NCBI GenBank assembly: GCA_004009845.1
Contig: RMBW01000002.1
Location: 434,001-498,000 of the forward strand
Length of the DNA stretch: 64,000 nt
Reading direction: 5' to 3'
From: Davidsoniella eucalypti
Taxonomy: Eukaryota; Ascomycota; Sordariomycetes; Microascales; Ceratocystidaceae
Each line of letters begins with the position of its first letter. Positions within the stretch are counted from its first letter, which is position 1. The notes beneath the pieces are model-generated. The model was not told the DNA's origin. It saw only the letters and a program-made list of their open reading frames with translations, and made no database searches. This document shows positions 44,198 to 55,447 of the stretch, piece by piece. The position numbers and the translations under genes were made by a program.

Positions 44198-47100
44198 CTA
44201 ACGCTGAGAAGAGGACATGGTGATGTTCAAAGCATTAGTATTAGTAGGGGGAGGGGGGGTAGGACTGTTATATGTTCCATCATTGCCGATTCGTCGCTTC
44301 TTGTTAGCCATATTGTCTGGAGCCGCCTCTTGCGATAGATTATAATTAGCCTGCATCTGTCGCGATACGGATGACGAATAGGCAGCCATCAATTGCCTTA
44401 TCCTAGCTTCTTGCTCTTCCATCTTATGCTTGATGTTGTCCAATGCCATGCGGGTAGATGTAGGGTGCCAGTGTTCGAGATGCTCGACAATCGAGTCGAA
44501 GAAGTCGTCGCTTCGCATGTTTTGATACTGGGTCTGTAGGGTCTCAAATAGCTGGAGGACCGATGCCAACTGCGCTTCGAAACCGGCTATCTTCTTCTCC
44601 TCAGCCTGTAGGGTGGCAGTCAGTTCGGCAATGGTAGCAGCAACGGCGGCAATAGCAGTGGAATCATCCGAGTTTGAGGGCTTTGTAGTTGCTAATCTTG
44701 TATCGATGATACGCGGCATTTCGGCACGAAGGTCGTCTATCTGAGCGCCCCAGGAATCGAGCGCGAACGATTGAGTATCCTCAAAAGCTTTCATCTTTTT
44801 AGTAAGGATGCGAACAGCCTTGGCTAGTGAGCTTAACCGCGTGCCATCAGACTCCATGCTCGACACATCGAGCAAGGCGGAGGCGCCTATTTCAGTGCCA
44901 GGCTGCAGTTGAGTCGTCTGATCAGGCATGTTATCAAGCTTTTCCGATAGTGAAGATAGACTCTTCCCATGTTCACGGACCGATGACCGAAGACCGTGGA
45001 CTTCCTTGTTGAGGGTTTTGAGATCGGCTGTCACCTGGGGGTACGTGTTGGCAGACAGATCAAAATTGCACTTTAAGCGGTCCATAGCCATGGATGTGCT
45101 TATCATGCTGGATTTAGCATCTGTCTTTATACTTTCCATATTTTGCGACACTTTCTTCAGTTCGGTCTGCAACTCTATAACATTGGCCTCCAGAGCTGCG
45201 AGATTACCCTGAGTCTGCGCTTGACTACTGTTTTGCGGGGGGGTTACCGTGGCAAGTTTGATTTGTATGTTCTGGATGTCATGAAAAACAGTAGTGATGC
45301 GCTTTTCAGAGTTGGCCTGTGCCAAATCTGCGTGCTTCTTGTGGGCTGAGAGATCTATTTGAAGTTGGCGTGCCAATTTGATGCTTTCGTGCATACTACT
45401 TTCGCTGCTCTTACTATTTGAGACGCTGGATTGTAGCTTTCGTACATCAGTTTCGAGGCGTGGGATAGTCGCAAGAACAGGAGTGACAGAGTTACTGGTC
45501 ATCTCCGAGGACCTCTTCAGATCGGCGAATTCTCCTTGAAGTCGGCGGATGTGGTCATTGAGTTGGTCTTGCGCCAGTTTCAACGAGTCAAGTACCTTGC
45601 TCTGCTGCTGAGCTAATTGATTGTTGCTGTTGTTCGACATCTCGCTATCGCTAGACATCTTTGAAACAATGCTATCGAGGCTAGCACGGAGCTTCTGAAC
45701 TTGATCGGCCATCTTGGCATCACCACTACTAGACGCTTCCGCCGTTTCGCTTTGCTTTTGGTAGTCCTGTATCTGCTTGCTTTGTTCGGCAATTAGACTC
45801 TCTTGTCGTTGGAATCGATCCTCAAATTTTGCTTCTAGCGCTGCGAGACCAGAAGCCATTTCAGCCTTGAGCGCATCGAAGTTGGGCTGAGGGGTGATGA
45901 TTGGTGTTATATTTTGGGCGAGAAACTGCAAAAGAGAGGGCAAGGTCTTCTCCACCTTTGTGGAATTTTCTTGAATGAAAGCTTCATTCTCCTTGAGCTG
46001 CCTCTCTATCACGGCAATTTGGTGCCGTGGAATATCAGTCTGGGGGCGTATGTCGGGATTACGAGACATGTGTTTTTCTAGCTCTTGATTGGCGCGATCT
46101 AGATTCTTTTGTAGTTGATGACGATAGATACGGGAACGGATGAGGTCTGTGGCAGCCTTCACCATGCCCTGCGATTCGAAATTCAACCATGGTGCTCGAT
46201 GGTCTGCGACTGAACTGGTATTTTGCTGTGGAGGGGAAGGTTTAGGGTCCTTCTTGACGTCGGTCTGAGCGGTTGATACAATGGTGGGCGATTGTACATC
46301 GCTTGCTATAGACGAAGCCTCGGTTGTCGCGGGCTTATCCGGAAGGGTTATTCGAGAAGCCAGGCTGCGAGGGGCAGACGCAGTCTTCGGGCTACTGCTC
46401 GCGATCTTTTGCGGAAGTGTAGGAAGCGGCTGCGGCTTGGGCTGTTTTTTCGATAACACTCCCGATGGCGGGCCATTCTTTTTGTTCATCGCTTTCGGGG
46501 CGGAAGGGAGATTGGTGGCCTTTTTTATTCTTAGCGGAGAAGTTGAACCGGGTGAAGCGCGACTAACTGGTGTTGTTGAACATGAAGAATTCTGGGACTG
46601 AGGCCGATTTTGAGCTAGAGGTGTAAGGGGGCCTTTGTTAGCCTGCTAGCTATACTTATTCGGGCATCTGACAATACAATGTGACAGAAGTGAAACATCA
46701 TGACAGCGACGATCGATATGCTTAGATAATGCACGTCTTTCGTTGATCACGACACACAAGATATAGGCAATTCGATCAGGCTTGCGTGCCATGTTTATTC
46801 TAGTTGTGCTCGCTTGATTCGGAATTAATTGGACTTAATTGGATGTACGGCTTACAGTTCACTTCATTGGCGGCCTGGGGCGCGGTATAACTGCGAGAAA
46901 GGTGGCCAGGCTCGGCAGAGTTCGTCGAGATAGATGGGCGAGATCGCTTAGCGTTGGGCTGACTAGGAGGAGGATTGCGGTGGTCATTTGAGTACGATCG
47001 TGGCGGCGAATGACGCCACGAGTTGCTTCTTTGCGGGTCCATAGATGAGGATTGGTATTCTGGATACTCTTGATCTCTGTGATAATTGTAGTCTTCGAAT

Positions 47101-47228
47101 CTCTCATAGTCCCTCTTTCGATAGCTGTGGTGGTTCTCCGACGAATCAGGCTCAAAACGTCTGTAGGAGTCACAGGCGGAAAAAGATGAACCTCGAGTAG
47201 GCTTGTATCGGTCAGTCCGATCCGACAT
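44198..47228 (-). CDS. Large coiled-coil protein of unknown function
   Basis: The exons are 47228-46856 and 46614-44198, giving 929 residues. The 241-nt intron starts GTAAGC and ends with a GGCTAAC branch, a pyrimidine tract and CTCTAG. Phase 1 is conserved exactly, giving NEVN-S-QNRPQSQNSS. Exon 1 encodes a Tyr/Arg/Ser-rich, low-complexity N-terminus (YRKRDYERFEDYNYHRDQEY). Exon 2 begins Ser/Pro/Lys-rich. From about residue 260 to 870 there are long heptad-like helices rich in Gln, Lys, Glu and Ser (for example LKLAQDQLNDHIRRLQGEF), so coiled-coil assembly is likely. Near the C-terminus KKRRIGNDG resembles a nuclear localisation signal. I do not recognise a family. Without the first exon the protein would start at residue 167 (MNKKNGPPSG). 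Confidence 0.72.
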
Positions 47229-48190
47229 TCCGATATCGATTTAGAATGAGAGAAAGGGAAAGAGTGAAGAGAAAAAGAAACGAAGAGCAAGGGAAATGAA
47301 AATGAGATGGGTTGACGGCAATTTTAAGACTGCAGAGTGGGCGCGCCTGGCCGGCAGAAATATGTTATGTAAACACGCAGATAGCCGTCTCCAGCCTCGT
47401 TGGTGGGCGCCGGCGTTGGATTGCAGTTTAGCCGTCCAGGTCGGCGGTTTGAGAGCCGGGAGAGTGCTTCAGAAGTGGCGGTGATAGTTACACTAATAAC
47501 GGGCAACGCCTGCGTTTGGTGGACAAAATGGTTGGTACTTTGAGGCAGAATGGAGGCGGGCGGGTTGATATACAAACAATGTACGTATTACCCTAGGCTG
47601 CCCAAATTATGTATGTATGTATGTATGCTTGTTTACGTGAGCTGAGGCGTTCGCTTGGGCTTTGGTTGACAAAGCAACTCGTTGGGCCTGCTAGGGCGTT
47701 TGTAGCACGTATTCCAAGTTTATTGCAGGTCTAGAGGGTCGCTTACTTGTTGTCCTACAGCAAAATATATAGGCCAGCACAATTAAGCAGCTAACTAACT
47801 ATATGATAGATCCGAATCTTTCAATCGGTCTCTAGAGGCGACGTACTAATAGCAATTTACCGCGATGGCGTTAGGCTATGAGTAAACAGCCACAAAACAA
47901 GTGGGAAGCTGTATTTGGCAAGTGCAAACAAGAAGAGGGTTTGCAAATTAATCGAGAAATTGCTGTTTAGCATTGCGACGTGAGAAAAAAGAAGAGAAAA
48001 ACGGAAAATAAATAAATTTTGCGCCATCTTTTAACGTGGCGCGATGCACGTGTGTGGCGCAAGCTTCTTAGAATCCGTCATCACGTAATTCACGTACACT
48101 ACACAGGGCGAGAGCTCAAACGAATCGCCAGATCCGCACACAACTCGCAGCTCTGCGTGGCTCGAACACAACCCTTGTAAGATCTTTGCA
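47229..48190. promoter_or_regulatory. Divergent promoter region of the coiled-coil gene and LIN1
   Basis: These 962 bp separate two divergent starts. Near LIN1 there is a cluster of GCGCCA at 48021, GTGGCGC at 48036 and GTGGCGC at 48054, with a CACGTG palindrome at 48047-48052. The same GTGGCG core recurs in the RVB2/UFD1 promoter. A short ATGT tetranucleotide run lies at about 47609-47627. Confidence 0.5.
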
Positions 48191-49681
48191 ATGTCACAGA
48201 GATTCTCTGGCGCCAAGCCGACAACCAAAAGCGATGCTTACGCGCGTACTCGCCACGGCGAAGATGAAGACGGGAAGAGGGCTGTCCGGTTCGACGTGCG
48301 CAACCCATCAGCGCTTGCGCCCGAAGCCGAAACCGAAGAAGACGCCTTTCTTGACGCCGATGTAATCCGCGGCTCGACATCCACAAAGCGCGGTGCCGTC
48401 AACGTCGATGGCTACGATAGCGACTCGGACAACGAGACTTTCAATGCCAAGGCACAGCGACGCAGGACCGACAACATCGATATCAACGACAAGTTCGACA
48501 ACTACAATGCAGCAGATGATGGTGCGAAGAGCGCCAAGAAGCGCAAGACTGAGGCAGGCGAGGACGAGGATGACTTTGACATGTTCGGTGGTGGTGGTGG
48601 CGACGGCAATGAGGATGAAGACGCGGACGGTAAAGAGAACGATGATTTCCATGCCGACGGTCGCAAAAAGAAGGGCGTACGTTTCGTTGACGCCTCAGAT
48701 ATTGTACAGGGTCAGGAAGACCAGAGTCTTAGCGGCGGCCACATCCATCTCAAGGACGAAAGTAGTGACGATGAAGACGATCGGGCACTCGCCGCCCAAG
48801 AAGAAGATCTAGACGAGGAAGTCGGTATCGCCGGCTCCAAGCGCAACGCCCCTAAGCTTGAGGCCTTCAATCTCAAGCAGGAACAGGAGGAGGGCCGCTT
48901 CGATGAGAGCGGAAACTACGTGCGCCAGGCTGCCGAAGCCGGTGCCGATCACGACAAGTGGCTCGACGGCTTAAGCAAGAAACAAATGAAGCAGGCTGCC
49001 GAAGCTCATGAGCGTCGTGAAAACGAAGCTGCTCGTGCTCGTCGGGCCGACGACAAGATTATCACCGACGAGCTCCTCGCCTCTCTCATCCGACTCCTTG
49101 AGCGCGGCGAGACGCCATTAGAAGCTCTAGCACGCCTAGGAAAACACACCAACAAAGCCAAAGCGAAGGCCAAAAAGGTGCCCGCATGGAAGCTCAAGAA
49201 AATGCGCGAAAAGGCCGGTGCCATGGACACCAGCGAAACCACAGCCTCTTCATCAGAAACAACAACAGCAGAATCCGCAGAATCAGATCCTGAATTCGTG
49301 CGTGCCAAGGCGGCCATCGATGCCATCACGGAAGCAGCAGATAAGCTCCTCTCACGAGACCACGAAGAGATCTACGACCAAGAGCGCGAGTTTCTCGTGC
49401 GCGAATGGCAACGCGAGACCGGCCTTGAATGGTCCGATACAGCGACTACGCCTACAGAATCTTCCACCGTTGAGACGGATATAGCAAGTCTGGTAGTCAC
49501 AAAGACCGATCGTATGTGGGAGTTCCGCTGGACGGACGGTCGTGATGGCGGCGCAAAGCAAGGCCCGTTCGATGGGAAAACTATGAAGGCATGGGAAGAC
49601 GCAGGGTACTTTGGCGAAGGCGTCGAGTTCAAGTTGGAGGTTGATGATGGCGGCTGGACTCGCATAGGCGATTTCACCTAG
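48191..49681 (+). CDS. LIN1: LIN1/CD2BP2-like GYF-domain U5 snRNP protein
   Basis: This is a single-exon gene of 496 residues. Lin1 (human CD2BP2/U5-52K) associates with the U5 snRNP and binds Pro-rich partners through its GYF domain; it leaves before mature tri-snRNP formation. The N-terminal half is acidic and disordered, with KR-rich patches (AKKRKTEAG, GRKKKGVRF). The LIN1-family core is recognised by KLEAFNLKQEQEEGRFDESG and NYVRQ, then DKWLDGLSKKQMKQAAEAHE. Ala/Lys-rich helices follow. Residues about 435-496 form the GYF domain: MWEFRWTDG, QGPFDGKTMKAWEDAGYFGE, and a final VEFKLEVDDGGWTRIGDF. The length is longer than human CD2BP2 (341) owing to low-complexity insertions. The start is in good context, 19 bp after a GTAAG-like sequence. 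Confidence 0.92.
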   Translation: MSQRFSGAKPTTKSDAYARTRHGEDEDGKRAVRFDVRNPSALAPEAETEEDAFLDADVIRGSTSTKRGAVNVDGYDSDSDNETFNAKAQRRRTDNIDINDKFDNYNAADDGAKSAKKRKTEAGEDEDDFDMFGGGGGDGNEDEDADGKENDDFHADGRKKKGVRFVDASDIVQGQEDQSLSGGHIHLKDESSDDEDDRALAAQEEDLDEEVGIAGSKRNAPKLEAFNLKQEQEEGRFDESGNYVRQAAEAGADHDKWLDGLSKKQMKQAAEAHERRENEAARARRADDKIITDELLASLIRLLERGETPLEALARLGKHTNKAKAKAKKVPAWKLKKMREKAGAMDTSETTASSSETTTAESAESDPEFVRAKAAIDAITEAADKLLSRDHEEIYDQEREFLVREWQRETGLEWSDTATTPTESSTVETDIASLVVTKTDRMWEFRWTDGRDGGAKQGPFDGKTMKAWEDAGYFGEGVEFKLEVDDGGWTRIGDFT

Positions 49682-50099
49682 AATATACATGTTGGCTTTC
49701 ATCAATATAAAGAAAGTGAGGGGGGGACAGGGAAAAAGAACTACACAAAATCACAAGATATATCGCGCATTAGGGTCACGCACATTTTACGACGTCATGA
49801 AAACAAAAAAGAGAATACAACATAATCATAATACTTGTTCATACCAATCTTCTTTTTCGGCTTAACATAACATAGTGTAAGGGTAATAATAGTAGTAGAA
49901 ATAGTGTTGGTTGTATTATTATTTTGTACTTTTTCCCGCCTGGGACCGTCCGAAACGCCGTTCAACATACAAGCATCGCATTAACAGAAAGCAAAATAAG
50001 TGAAAACATTGAGTATAAGTATCATCAGGACTTCACAGTCAACCGTCCAGCTGGCCAGATAAGCTGCAGTATGCAGTAATTAAAGACACAGGACAAGGA
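49682..50099. other. Convergent spacer between LIN1 and RVB2
   Basis: This is a 418-bp AT-rich spacer containing two facing 3' UTRs. No other feature is supported. Confidence 0.5.
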
Positions 50100-51654
50100 T
50101 TAGCTCAGCTCCATCGCCTCACCGTGGCCGTTGGTCACGGTGAAATCAACTACGCCATCGTCTCCGATCAGTCTCTTCTCCGACTCAGCCACGAACTTGG
50201 CGCTACGCACGGGATCGTAGAACAGCTGGAAGCTGCGCTGGACATCCTGGATCTCCACCGTCTTCGCGCGGCGCTTAGCAGCCACGAGCTGCGACGTCGT
50301 GATAAGGTTGCTGGCATAACGTAAACCAGCCTCCTGACCAATCTTGGTCAGGAGCGCCAAAGCATCAGACGAGATGTCGACTTCCTCTTCGGTGGCGCGG
50401 ATAGCTAGAATCTCCTGTATCTCCTCGGCACTGTAGTTGTGGGTGTGGATGATTGCTACACGGTCCAGGAAGTCAAGCGGTAGGCCGTGGGGGCTGCGGT
50501 AGTCGGTGCCGCGGATACGGGAGTTGCCGCGGTTGCTGGCCATGATGACGACGGGGGCTAGGTCATCCTCTAGCGCGCGGTTGATATAAGAGAAGCACTC
50601 GATGTCGAGCATATGGACTTCGTCAATGAACAGCACACCGGGCACGATCTCAGCCTTGCCCTCCTCCTTCCACTCGCCGACCTTGGTGTTGATCTGGTCA
50701 CGGATTTCGCTGCGAATCTCACCAGTGTCGCCGGAGAACAGAGATAGGAAGCCCTGAGTGCGCGAGTTGATGCAGTCGATGTCGTGAAGGCTGACAGTAT
50801 GGACAACCTCCTTGCGCTTCTGTAGCTCACCATCGGGGGTCTGGAGGAACTTGGTGTCAGCGCCCATGGCGTCATAGTCGCGCGAGCGCGCAAATGAGCG
50901 GCCCAGCTTGGTGATCTTGCCGGAAGACTTATCGATGGAGATGATGTCTCCGGCAACCACACGCTCCTTGGTCATGGCGTCAATCATCTTGGTACCCATA
51001 TCGTACACTGCCTCCATATCAGTGGTCTTGATGGTCAGCTTGCCCTGCTTGGCAGTGCCAGTAACGGAGCGGTCAATCTGGATTTCGACCACTTCGCCCT
51101 CCATGATCTCGTTTTCCTCCTTGATGCGCACACCGATGGACTTGCGGAAGGCCTGAGTGAGAGCTTCGGTCTTGGACATCTCGAGGGAGAAGATTTCGGA
51201 GGCAGCAAGGGAAGTGAAGGGGACATCGGCGCCTAGAGACTGGGCCAAACCCATGGCAATGGCGGTCTTTCCTGTGCTGTTTTCAGACAAATACAAAAAC
51301 ATTAGTGAGCTATTCCCAGCAACTATCACAGCATTTACGGCCAAACTCACCTAGGGGGTCCTGCAATCAAACAGGCACGACCTGCAATCTTTCCATCCTG
51401 GATCATCTTGAGAACAACCGCAGCGGCCTTACGGGCCTTCTCTTGGCCAACCAGGCCTTGTGACTGCTTCTTAGGCTCGAGAGAAGTGGCATCGACACCG
51501 AGACCGCGAATATGGGAGTGAGAGGCAATTAGGTTCAGGCCACGGAGGTCCTTGGTCTCTCCGACGGTCACGACGGGCTAGATAGGCGATCAAAGGTTAG
51601 CGCATGCTATATTAAGCCAGTGGGCTTATAGAGAGGGAAACATACAGTCGCCAT
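50100..51654 (-). CDS. RVB2: RVB2/Reptin AAA+ ATPase
   Basis: The exons are 51654-51646 (9 nt, Met-Ala-Thr), 51577-51351 and 51276-50100, giving 470 residues, the usual RuvBL2 length. With Rvb1 the protein forms the dodecameric AAA+ core of INO80, SWR1 and R2TP/box C/D snoRNP assembly. Introns of 68 and 74 nt have GTATGT/GCTAAC/TCTAG and GTGAGT/ACAG signals. The second splits the Ser codon within Walker A, GPPSTGKT (76-83). SHSHIRGLG (22-30), the Walker B stretch VLFIDEVHMLD (about 293-303), sensor 1 IMASNRG, and the arginine-rich RGTDYRSPHG are all intact. IDRSVTGTAKQGKLTIKTTD belongs to the OB-like domain II insertion. The S in the Walker A loop and the SHSHIRGLG motif favour Rvb2 over Rvb1. 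The gene is head to head with UFD1. Confidence 0.97.
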
Positions 51655-52242
51655 TGTGAAAGATTTAGCAATTGGTTAAGAAAAAGTAGGATTAGTAACG
51701 AAAGACAAGTCGCAGGTACAAGCAGGCGACAATACCAAGAAAAAAATAGAGCTAATGTCGTCTAAAAGCAAAAAATGATGATATTCAGATCTTGAACTTT
51801 GCGAGGCTGACAAAAAGGCTTCATAAACCTTATTCAAAAATCTCCAGAAAAAAGAAGCCGCTAGCAGAAACGGCAGCGACGCGCCAAATTGTGGCGTTGT
51901 AGAAAACGACGAGTATATTGGTGTGGCGTCTTCTATATATGTGGCGCTGTCTCTCAATGACGGTGCTGCCCCACCATAGCACCTGCTTAGAAGTAGCACC
52001 TTCCTTGAACTAACTGCAACTCAGCGAAGGCAGAAGAAAACGTCATAAGCCTGAGAGAAAGAAGCTCAAAACCGGCTATTTTTCCTAGACTGCCTATTAT
52101 CGAGTGTTGGATTCCCTACGTTTTATCATCAACAACAATCACACTATAGTTAAATCATCCAAAATTCTTTGCCTCTTCAGCCATCCAATTTCCTCCATCT
52201 CATAATTTATACAAACCAAGCTAGGCCTGTCTGTCACTCAAT
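51655..52242. promoter_or_regulatory. Bidirectional promoter of RVB2 and UFD1
   Basis: These 588 bp lie between two divergent start codons. Four copies of a GTGGCG-type motif occur within 67 bp: GCGCCA at 51881 (reverse), GTGGCGT at 51891, GTGGCGT at 51923 and GTGGCGC at 51941. The side near UFD1 is C/T-rich leader. Co-regulation is inferred from the shared spacer and the motif cluster. Confidence 0.55.
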
Positions 52243-53338
52243 ATGGTAAATCCTCCATACAATAGCTCCCCGCCCTCCGGCATCTTATGCCAAACACCTG
52301 CTAACTTACCTTCTATCGTGCTCGCCACAGTACGGCAGCTCCAGATCATACCGCGGCGGCCGGACGCAGCGCTTCGATGAATACTACCGTTGTTATCCAA
52401 TGGTCATGGCACCGGGACCCGATCGGCCCGATCTCAACTACGGATCCAAGATCTTCCTACCGCCGTCTGCCCTCGACAAAGTCTCCAAATTGCATGTCCA
52501 GTGGCCGCTGCAGATGGAGCTCATTAACGGCAGCGTATCCAGGGCATCCCATGCCGGTGTTCTAGAGTTTGTTGCTGAGGAAGGCCGTGCCTACATCCCA
52601 CAGTGGATGATGGAGACACTCTCACTAGATGTCGGTGACATGGTCCAAATCAAGACAACCTCGCTAGCTCTCGCACGTCTCGTCAAACTAGAGCCCCAGA
52701 GCGTCGACTTCCTCGAAATTAGCGACCCGCGTGCCGTGCTCGAAAAGGCCTTCCGCAATTTCGCCACCCTGACCAAAGACGACGTCTTCAATTTTGAATA
52801 CAACGACAACATCTACAACATGAAGGTCCTCGAGGTCAAACCCGAGTCGGAAAAGATGGGTGTCAGTATGATCGAAACCGATGTCGAGGTAGACTTTGCC
52901 CCGCCTGTCGGCTACGTAGAACCAACCCGCCCCAAGGCGCCATCTGCCGCTGCCACTGGAACCGCGGGTGGTGTGCTACACCAACACGGATCCATGGCTA
53001 AGGCCATTGGCTACGGCGCCATTGCACCGTCAGCACCTGCCACCATCACACCTAGTTTCCACGGTGAAGGTCACCGCCTAGTCTCTAAGAAGACGACCGC
53101 GAACAGTAAGAATGCCTCTGGTGCGGCAACACCCACACCCACGGCCGTCCCCGCCGGAACCATCAATGTAGTCACCAATGGCCCAAAGCCCCTTCGACTA
53201 GCTTCCAATGTGCTTTTCTTCGGTTACGAAATCAAGCCTGTGCGCACAGATGATGACAAGAAGCGTGAGTTGGAGGATGCCAACAGGCCGAAATTCGAGG
53301 GCCAAGGCCAGACCCTCCGGCCTGCCAAGAAAAAGTAG
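52243..53338 (+). CDS. UFD1: UFD1, Cdc48/p97 cofactor
   Basis: The exons are 52243-52245 (the start codon alone) and 52331-53338, giving 336 residues. The 85-nt intron begins immediately after ATG (ATG|GTAAAT), with a GCTAAC branch and CCACAG. It yields M-YGSSRSYRGGRTQRFDEYY and then RCYPMVMAPGPDR, the expected Ufd1 N-terminus. Ufd1 with Npl4 recruits ubiquitinated substrates to Cdc48 in ERAD and other pathways. Residues about 18-200 form the double-psi barrel UT3 domain (LNYGSKIFLPPSALDKVSKL, VDFLEISDPRAVLEKAFRNF, VFNFEYNDNIYNMKVLEVKP). The C-terminal third is the Ala/Pro/Thr-rich UT6 region, with FFGYEIKPVRT and a Lys-rich end. The length is near yeast Ufd1 (361). Without the first exon the frame could only begin later, losing the conserved YYRCYP block. 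Confidence 0.97.
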
Positions 53339-53761
53339 ATATTGCCGATCTAAGCATCTTGCATCTTGATTTCTGACTTGACTTTCTTTTTCTCAATCAA
53401 CACTTTGGTCACGTCTTCTATCTATTTGGTTCTCTTTTTCTTGTTCATTATTATCGGTAATGCCTTCGCAAAACTTTGCGGTGTGTTCGGCATCATTTTT
53501 ATTGGGGAAACGGTCTCTGGCGTTCATAGGGTTTATTTAATTAGTAGCTCTCTACCATGTATCTTCTTTTTTTTACTATTCAAAGTTCAAGTTGTCTATT
53601 TGCTCTTCAATACCAATGTGTATTTCTTCCTCAACCCACTACTTCGTTTCACTCGAGTAATTAATCACCACCCAATGCCCTACTATCAGCCCGTCTCTTC
53701 ACTTCATACCAAACCCTGTCCAAACCAAAGCATACAATTATGTTGTTTTTTCTCGACTCGA
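53339..53761. other. Convergent spacer between UFD1 and the first Myb-like gene
   Basis: This 423-bp T-rich spacer contains facing 3' UTRs. An open frame across it is Phe/Leu/Ile-rich and not protein-like. Confidence 0.5.
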
Positions 53762-54655
53762 CTAATTCATACGCAAGCGCTTCCGCTGTCTCTCGGTAGA
53801 TTTCATCGCTGCTGGATTCCAGCTAGGATATAAACTACCGTTAGAATCCAGCTTAGACGACATATCACGTGACAAGAGCGGCGGTGATGGTAACGGCATC
53901 TCAGACTCTGAAAAGGCTGTTCGTAGATTCAACAGTGACTCGGTATAATCGAATGGCTCGGTCGTACGAGACGTAGCAGCGAGTGCCTTGTCATATATGA
54001 GCTTTATCTTGCTCTTATCATCCTCGCCAGACTTGACCCCGGCCTTCCCACTGTCACGCTGCTGTTGCTTTATAAGCGTCTTCTCTTGTTTTATAGATTT
54101 CGTAGGCTTCTCCGGCTCTTTCTTGATGTGGGTTATTTCCAGCTTGATCTTCTTGTCGGTTTTGCCTTCAACTTTCGCGACTGGTGGTTCTGGTTTGGGT
54201 CGGTTTGGTGGTGTAGTTGTAGAGTTGAGATCTCTGGGGCTGCCTCTCACGATATTCTTCTTGTTGGGGAGGTTGTTGGTAGGTGTAGTATTTCCGTGTT
54301 TCTTGGTGGAAGTCGAACTGTTTTTCTTGGGCTGTGTATCGCTTTTGGTGGCTTTTCTTGTAGACCCTTGGCTTTTGGCTTGGGCGATACCTCGCTGCCA
54401 AATATTCGTGAACCTGTGTCTATAGTGCCGTAGATATTTGTATCAGTCAATCTATAGTCAGACTGTATTATTGGTGATCGGCCATGTTTTGGGGGGAACT
54501 CACAAACATGCCCGGGCTGTGAACTCGGTGTGGCCTAGGCCGTGGAAATTCTTCAGCACTTCTTCCCACTTGAAGCTGGGCTTTTTTCCGCCGTTCATCG
54601 AGAGCATTATGGCGACGAGAAGCGCAGCTTCTTTTCCTTCATCCCAGGCTGGCAT
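53762..54655 (-). CDS. Myb/SANT-like DNA-binding protein, Lys-rich tail (gene 1 of the pair)
   Basis: The exons are 54655-54504 and 54419-53762, giving 269 residues. The 84-nt intron (GTGAGT, CTGAC branch, CTATAG) is phase 2 and joins FTARAC-L-HRFTNIWQRG. The first 60 residues resemble the short fungal Myb/SANT-like module: a W near the start (MPAWDEGKEAALLVAIM), a central W (FKWEEVLKNF), and a final helix after FT..AC. The rest is basic and low-complexity: KKNSSTSTKKHGNTTPTNN, Lys-rich IKLEITHIKKEPEKPTKSIK, and a basic end RQRKRLRMN. Nuclear localisation is likely and a chromatin or transcription role is inferred. Parts of exon 2 are open in all three minus-strand frames; this frame is chosen because it joins the first exon and has a protein-like Lys/Ser/Thr composition. 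Confidence 0.75.
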
Positions 54656-55447
54656 CTTGTTAGTCTGAAAAGATTCGGTGGTAGTGGAAATGCCAGAGGT
54701 GTGTTTGAACTAGTCAAAAGGTGAGTTTATTAAGATGGACGGTTTGATATTCCACATATAGACGTATATATAACAAGTAACTTTTCCTTAGCCTGGTTGG
54801 TATCCTTTGAAGAGCCAATTAATCAATGTCTCAGGTGTTAAGTCTTGAAATATCTCAAAATGGCTCCAACCTTTGTCATCTCTAGAGTATCCAGAAAGAT
54901 ACTGAACATCTTGCAAGTGCGTATACATACTTATATAATCCTAATATAACATGATACTTACATGTGTAACCTCTAATCTAGCTTCGCACGAAAACGAGAC
55001 TTTCAGGGCAGCATTCAACATAAGGGCATCAGATTCAAGATAGCAATGAGTTAGGTTTGAAGAGGTAGATGTAAATGCTCGAAAGCGAGTCGCTGCTATT
55101 CTATAATGTAGCAAATCTGCATTTGTATTACGGCCAATACATGTTCAACAGGTATGTTCGAGGCTATGGTAAAGCCACAACTTACGATGCATTAAATAGT
55201 TTAACTCGGTCTTACAATCACCGACTGATGAATGTTCAAACTCCATATCTCTTGTCTTCAAACACATTTAACCTTCATATAAAAATCGAGTTCAGTGTTT
55301 TGTACATCTTTACTTTGATATAAATAGGCTACTTAGTTTTAGGGAGTGGATAATATGCAATCTCTTCATCGATCAACATAACTTACTGTATTACAAGCTT
55401 CTTTTCAAACTCAGTATAGACCATTTGAGTCAACGACGTTGATCGCC
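54656..55447. other. Spacer between the two Myb-like genes
   Basis: These 792 AT-rich bp contain the promoter of Myb-like gene 1 and the 3' UTR of gene 2, both on the minus strand. No other feature is supported. Confidence 0.5.

Noticed and set aside
46650..46800. Short frame beginning MARKPDRIAYILCVV on the minus strand as a first exon of the coiled-coil gene
   Set aside because: It lies inside the 241-nt intron. The exon at 47228-46856 has a better donor and matches the acceptor phase exactly.
7552..49681. Functional clustering of splicing genes (SAD1 and LIN1)
   Set aside because: The two are 39 kb apart with many unrelated genes between, so linkage is most likely coincidental.
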